Part shown: positions 16,183 through 18,906 of the stretch, one piece after another
How the letters are laid out: every line of letters starts with the position of its first letter
Numbering within the stretch: position 1 is the stretch's first letter
From: Symbiobacteriaceae bacterium
GTDB lineage: Bacteria > Bacillota > JAAYKD01 > WRDA01
Reading direction: 5' to 3'
NCBI GenBank assembly: GCA_009779515.1
Contig: WREE01000020.1
Coordinates: 1-18,906 of the forward strand
Length of the DNA stretch: 18,906 nt
The notes under the pieces: generated by a model
The model's input: only the letters and a program-made list of their open reading frames with translations
What the model was told of the DNA's origin: nothing
The model's database searches: none
Translations under genes and position numbers: made by a program

Positions 16183-16243
16183 CAAAGAACATGAAACCGG
16201 TTTTTCTCCAGCCTCAGTCTAGGGCGTTGCTGATTTGACTTAG

Positions 16244-17827
16244 CTATTTGCCAAGTATTTTCGCTAGATCTTCTTCAGGGGTAGTAATAGGGCGCAGAGC
16301 AAACTCTTCCACCATGGTCGCCAATATGTTGGGGGAGAAGAAAGCGGGGAGGGAAGGACCGATATAGATATTCTTAATTCCTAAAGCCAATAGAGTGAGC
16401 AAGATAACCACCGCTTTTTGCTCATACCAGGAAAGAACCAGGGTAAGGGGTAACTCGTTGACCCCACAGTCGAAAGCCTCCGCTAAAGCTACCGCTACTT
16501 GAATAGCCCCATAGGCGTCGTTACACTGCCCCATATCGAGAACCCGTGGGAAAGGACCTATCTGCCCCAAATCTAAGTCGTTGAAACGGTATTTACCGCA
16601 CGCCAGGGTGAGAATAACTGTATCTGCCGGTGTCTGCTGGACAAACTCGGTATAATAGCTGCGCTTAGACTTAGCGCCATCGCACCCTCCCACCAGGAAG
16701 AAGTGTTTAATGGCGCCCGCTTTAACCGCGTCGATAATGGTAGAGGCATTATCCAGCACCGTTTTCCTGCCGTATCCGGTTGTAACTGAACTTCCTCCGT
16801 TAATGCCATACAGCTGCACCTCTTCCGGGTATCCCCCCAGCTCTAAAGCATGGGCAATCAAGGGGCTAAAATCTTTCCCTCCTTGAGGGGTAGCTTCCAC
16901 GCGGTGAGCACCCGGGAAAGAGACTACGGAGGTGGTATAAACTTTATCGGCATAGCTGGGGCGCGGCGGCATGAGGCAGTTAGTGGTATACAAGATAGGC
17001 GCCGGCAACTCTGCAAACTCCTTCTGCTGGTTGTGCCAGGCAGTGCCAAAGTGCCCCTTGAGGTGGGGAAACTTGTGTAACTCAGGGTAGCCGTGAGCAG
17101 GCAGCATTTCGCTGTGGGTGTAGATATTTACCCCTTGGTCCTTGCTCTGCTCCAGCAGTTGGTGCAAATCGTGCAAGTCGTGCCCGGTAACCACAATGAA
17201 AGGACCTGGCGCAATTTTCATCGACACCTGCTGAGGGATAGGATCGCCGTAGGCGCCGGTATTAGCGCTATCCAAGAGTGCCATACATGCCAGATTAACC
17301 TTACCTAACTCCATGAGTAAACCCAGCAGCTTAGCAGGGCGCTCTTCTTCTTGCAAAGCTCTTAAACCCTTAAGAAAAAAAGCATCCACCGTGGCGTCGC
17401 TTTGACCCAGCACCCCCGCATGGTGCGCATAGGCCGCCATCCCCCGCAAACCAAAGAGGAGCAAAGACTTCAAGGAACGAATATCTTCCTCACCTTGCCA
17501 TAGCCAACCCAAAGGGTTAGCAGCCTCCTGGGCAGGTTCGGCTACAACCCCGGCTACTCTCTCCCGGGCAGCTCTCACCTCGGCAATATCCTGCCTGAGA
17601 GCCGCTTCATCGAAACTGACATTGGTGATGGTCGCAAAGAGCCCCCGGTGGATTAAGGGGATATCTTCCTGACCATGCTCCTGCTTCGCCAATTCTGTGG
17701 CTAAAACGATAAGCTCCGCAGTCAGCATATCCTGCAGTAGAGCGGCCCCGCTGCTCTTGCCACAAACCCCTGCCTGGTAGGCACATCCTTGACCACCGGC
17801 AGTCTGCTCACACTGAAAACAAAACAT
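16244..17827 (-). CDS. hcp: Hydroxylamine reductase / hybrid cluster protein (class I)
   Basis: Cytosolic iron-sulfur protein that reduces hydroxylamine in vitro and is linked in vivo to NO detoxification or protein S-nitrosylation. 527 residues. The N-terminal cluster motif C3-X2-C6-X8-C15-X6-C22 is of the strict-anaerobe type with a [4Fe-4S] cluster. The hybrid 4Fe-2S-2O cluster ligands are all present: H216 (VTGHDLHD), E240 (HSEMLPAHGYPEL), C284 (TNCLMPP), C382 (GGCDGAK), C410 (ACGKYRFN), C435 (GQCNDAYG), E469 and K471 (SWYEQKA). ATG at 17827 has a strong AAGGAGG; the longer frame to 17875 adds a non-conserved head. Expression is probably controlled by the divergent Crp/Fnr-type regulator through a dyad about 41.5 bases before the start of transcription. 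No hcr reductase gene is in view. Confidence 0.97.
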   Translation of the reverse strand: MFCFQCEQTAGGQGCAYQAGVCGKSSGAALLQDMLTAELIVLATELAKQEHGQEDIPLIHRGLFATITNVSFDEAALRQDIAEVRAARERVAGVVAEPAQEAANPLGWLWQGEEDIRSLKSLLLFGLRGMAAYAHHAGVLGQSDATVDAFFLKGLRALQEEERPAKLLGLLMELGKVNLACMALLDSANTGAYGDPIPQQVSMKIAPGPFIVVTGHDLHDLHQLLEQSKDQGVNIYTHSEMLPAHGYPELHKFPHLKGHFGTAWHNQQKEFAELPAPILYTTNCLMPPRPSYADKVYTTSVVSFPGAHRVEATPQGGKDFSPLIAHALELGGYPEEVQLYGINGGSSVTTGYGRKTVLDNASTIIDAVKAGAIKHFFLVGGCDGAKSKRSYYTEFVQQTPADTVILTLACGKYRFNDLDLGQIGPFPRVLDMGQCNDAYGAIQVAVALAEAFDCGVNELPLTLVLSWYEQKAVVILLTLLALGIKNIYIGPSLPAFFSPNILATMVEEFALRPITTPEEDLAKILGK

Positions 17828-17950
17828 CAAAAAACCTCCTTTTATGGGAAAGCTGGGATGCTGAAACTGCTGCAAATCACAGGCAACTTGTGAACTGTAA
17901 CTCGAAACTTCGTAGCAACCTTTCTTTCCAACCCACTCCCTTGCTTTTGC
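17828..17950 (-). promoter_or_regulatory. hcp 5' leader
   Basis: About 123 bases between the predicted transcript start and the hcp ATG. TCACA and TGTGA (17893-17889 and 17881-17877) form a 5-7-5 dyad that could be a small RNA hairpin, and GGAAAG can pair with CTTTCC close to the AAGGAGG ribosome site. Nothing matches a known riboswitch. Confidence 0.3.
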
Positions 17951-17954
17951 GAGC

Positions 17955-17971
17955 TTAGTATACTATACTAA
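17955..17971. repeat. 17-bp perfect palindrome over the hcp -10 region
   Basis: TTAGTATA-C-TATACTAA is perfectly symmetric about 17963 and covers the hcp -10 box. With one bulged base the symmetry extends to AGCTT...AAGCT. It may be a second operator, for a repressor, or partly a by-product of the AT-rich -10 sequence. Confidence 0.5.
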
Positions 17972-17998
17972 AGCTAACATTATGGTGGTTGTTACCAC
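17957..17998 (-). promoter_or_regulatory. hcp promoter with Crp/Fnr-type operator
   Basis: The dyad GTGGT-TGTT-ACCAC (17985-17998) has the 5-4-5 layout of Crp/Fnr operators. On the minus strand TATACT (17962-17957) is a good -10 box; with transcription starting at 17950 the dyad is centred at -41.5, the class II activator position. There is no good -35 box, as expected for an activator-dependent promoter. The same dyad overlaps the -35 area of a possible regulator promoter on the other strand (TATATT at 18017-18022). Confidence 0.6.
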
Positions 17999-18044
17999 AA
18001 AAAAAGAATCTTGACATATATTTCGTGCAAATTGGGGTGATTTT

Positions 18045-18707
18045 GTGCGCGACCTTATCCCCCTGCTGGAGCGGATGAGCCTATTTCACGGTATCAGCAG
18101 CCCTCAGGAACTAGACGAACTCCTCTCCTGCTTGGGAGCCTCCTGGAAAAAAGTGACCAAAGGGGACTTCGTGTTGCTGACTGGAGATAAACCTACCCAC
18201 GTAGGCATAGTTGTTTCGGGGGAATTGCAAGTTGTGCGAGAGGATTACCATGGCAGGCGTTCCCTGCTAAGCCTGCTTACCCGGGGGGATACCTATGGGG
18301 AAGCCCTCTGCAGTGCCGGGGTTAAAGAGAGCCCCGTGACCGTTATCGCCTCCACAGATGCCAGCTTAGTCAACATTAGTTTCGACCGCGTCCTATTTAA
18401 CTGCCCTAAGAATTGTTCCTACCATTCCCGTTTAATAGCCAATATGCTGCACATTATCGCCACGAAAAATCTGCTTTTGCAAAAGCGGATGGAGATTCTC
18501 AGCCTGAAAACTATCCGGGAAAGGCTTACTGTTTATTTAGACTCCTTTGCCCCTAAAGTGGGGCAAGAGCTGGTAATCCCCCTAAACCGGGAAGAGTTGG
18601 CGGATTATTTGGGGGTGGAGCGCAGCGCCCTCTCCCACGAGCTGGCTAAAATGAAAAGTGATAGGCTGCTGGAGTATCGCAAGAACCACTTTACCTTGCT
18701 GCAGTAG
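18045..18707 (+). CDS. Crp/Fnr family transcriptional regulator
   Basis: 220 residues: an N-terminal cyclic-nucleotide-binding-type beta barrel (about 12-120, with GDKPTHVGIVVSGELQVV and RGDTYGEALC), a long dimer helix (about 125-150) and a C-terminal winged helix-turn-helix (LNREELADYLGVERSALSHELAKM, 180-203). The N-terminal cysteine cluster of FNR is missing. A CPKNC pair (120-124) followed by H127 at the head of the dimer helix could bind a metal, heme or redox signal, but similar residues are common in clostridial relatives. The start is GTG at 18045 with GGGGTGA upstream. It is divergent from hcp and is its likely regulator; the effector (NO, redox or other) cannot be told. A downstream exported-protein gene follows after 21 bases. 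Confidence 0.88.
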   Translation: MRDLIPLLERMSLFHGISSPQELDELLSCLGASWKKVTKGDFVLLTGDKPTHVGIVVSGELQVVREDYHGRRSLLSLLTRGDTYGEALCSAGVKESPVTVIASTDASLVNISFDRVLFNCPKNCSYHSRLIANMLHIIATKNLLLQKRMEILSLKTIRERLTVYLDSFAPKVGQELVIPLNREELADYLGVERSALSHELAKMKSDRLLEYRKNHFTLLQ

Positions 18708-18728
18708 AGCTAAAGGAGATTTGGTTGA

Positions 18729-18906
18729 ATGAAGTTTATGAAGCCGACCATCTTAACTCTATTTTTACTTGCCCTGGTTCTCTGTCAGAGCTATGGTCAT
18801 CTTTCCGCCGCTACTACCACCCCCCTGATGATGGGCTATATCCACGCTAAAACCAACTACAGCGAGCTTATGGCTGCTACTAACGGTGCTATCCGACAAG
18901 TTGCTC
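18729..18906 (+). CDS. Exported protein, N-terminal fragment (runs off the right edge)
   Basis: The first 59 codons are present. ATG at 18729 is preceded by AAAGGAG 10 bases upstream and follows the regulator stop by 21 bases, so it is probably co-transcribed with it. A signal peptide is clear: MKFMKP, a hydrophobic core (TILTLFLLALVLC) and a likely cleavage site near HLSAA-TT. The mature part starts TTTPLMMGYIHAKTNYSELM. The G-x-I-H-x-x-T-x-Y-S stretch faintly resembles the first motif of PHP-type phosphoesterases, but the second His is Lys, so I do not assign it. Confidence 0.65.
   Translation, partial: MKFMKPTILTLFLLALVLCQSYGHLSAATTTPLMMGYIHAKTNYSELMAATNGAIRQVA

Noticed and set aside
16094..16192. 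32-codon ORF on the minus strand in the hcp-argS gap
   Set aside because: No ribosome binding site precedes its ATG, and it lies wholly within predicted RNA stems.
15929..16243. T-box leader upstream of argS
   Set aside because: No AGGGTGGNACCGCG-like T-box sequence occurs, and the predicted argS promoter lies downstream of the terminator, leaving a leader of only about 30 bases.
18011..18016. TTGACA as -35 box of the Crp/Fnr regulator gene
   Set aside because: The bases 17 downstream (GGGGTG area) are not a -10 box; a TATATT at 18017-18022 is a better -10 candidate but lacks a clear -35.
1..18906. Mobile elements, CRISPR arrays, toxin-antitoxin or defence genes
   Set aside because: No transposase, integrase, terminal inverted repeats, spaced direct repeats or defence-type proteins were seen on either strand.

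Overview
The window looks like chromosome from an anaerobic, low-to-mid GC Firmicute, probably one of the Clostridia. The evidence is: an RNA polymerase delta subunit (RpoE) gene beside pyrG, an arrangement typical of Firmicutes; strong AGGAGG-type ribosome binding sites; a strict-anaerobe-type hybrid cluster protein (Hcp) with a Crp/Fnr-family neighbour; and a pyrG leader that matches the Bacillus subtilis attenuation scheme. I see no tRNA or rRNA gene, insertion sequence, CRISPR array or phage gene. No species can be named from the sequence alone.

Layout. Almost everything lies on the minus strand; reading in that direction (right to left): (1) 18045-18906, on the plus strand, a Crp/Fnr-type regulator followed by the start of an exported protein. 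(2) Divergent from these, hcp (17827-16244), whose promoter carries a 5-4-5 dyad centred where a class II Crp/Fnr activator would sit. (3) A 315-base gap (15929-16243) with a chain of hairpins, an intrinsic terminator and then an argS promoter. (4) A compact unit of argS, a mannose-6-phosphate-isomerase-type cupin, speE and rpoE (15928-12300). (5) A near-consensus promoter, a GGGC transcript start and a C-rich terminator hairpin, then pyrG (12131-10515). (6) Directly behind pyrG: an O-antigen-ligase-like membrane protein, an exported beta-rich protein, a 1148-residue FIST/GAF/PAS hybrid histidine kinase and a tandem GNAT acetyltransferase (10511-1866). (7) A new promoter and a structured leader of about 210 bases, then mgtE (1602-178) and the beginning of a second, probably MgtE-like gene running off the left edge.

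How the parts work together. argS, speE, rpoE and pyrG are housekeeping genes (arginine charging, polyamine synthesis, transcription and CTP supply). hcp and its neighbouring regulator form a likely nitrosative/redox stress pair. The ligase, exported protein and FIST kinase form an accessory cell-surface and signalling block that appears to be transcribed behind pyrG. The mgtE pair is a magnesium uptake unit with its own RNA-level control.

The signals most worth a second look are regulatory rather than new protein systems: the pyrG attenuator; the mgtE leader, where a hairpin covers the ribosome binding site and a possible 46-codon leader ORF ends just before it; the precisely spaced hcp operator with a 17-bp palindrome over its -10 region; and the unassigned structured RNA between hcp and argS.
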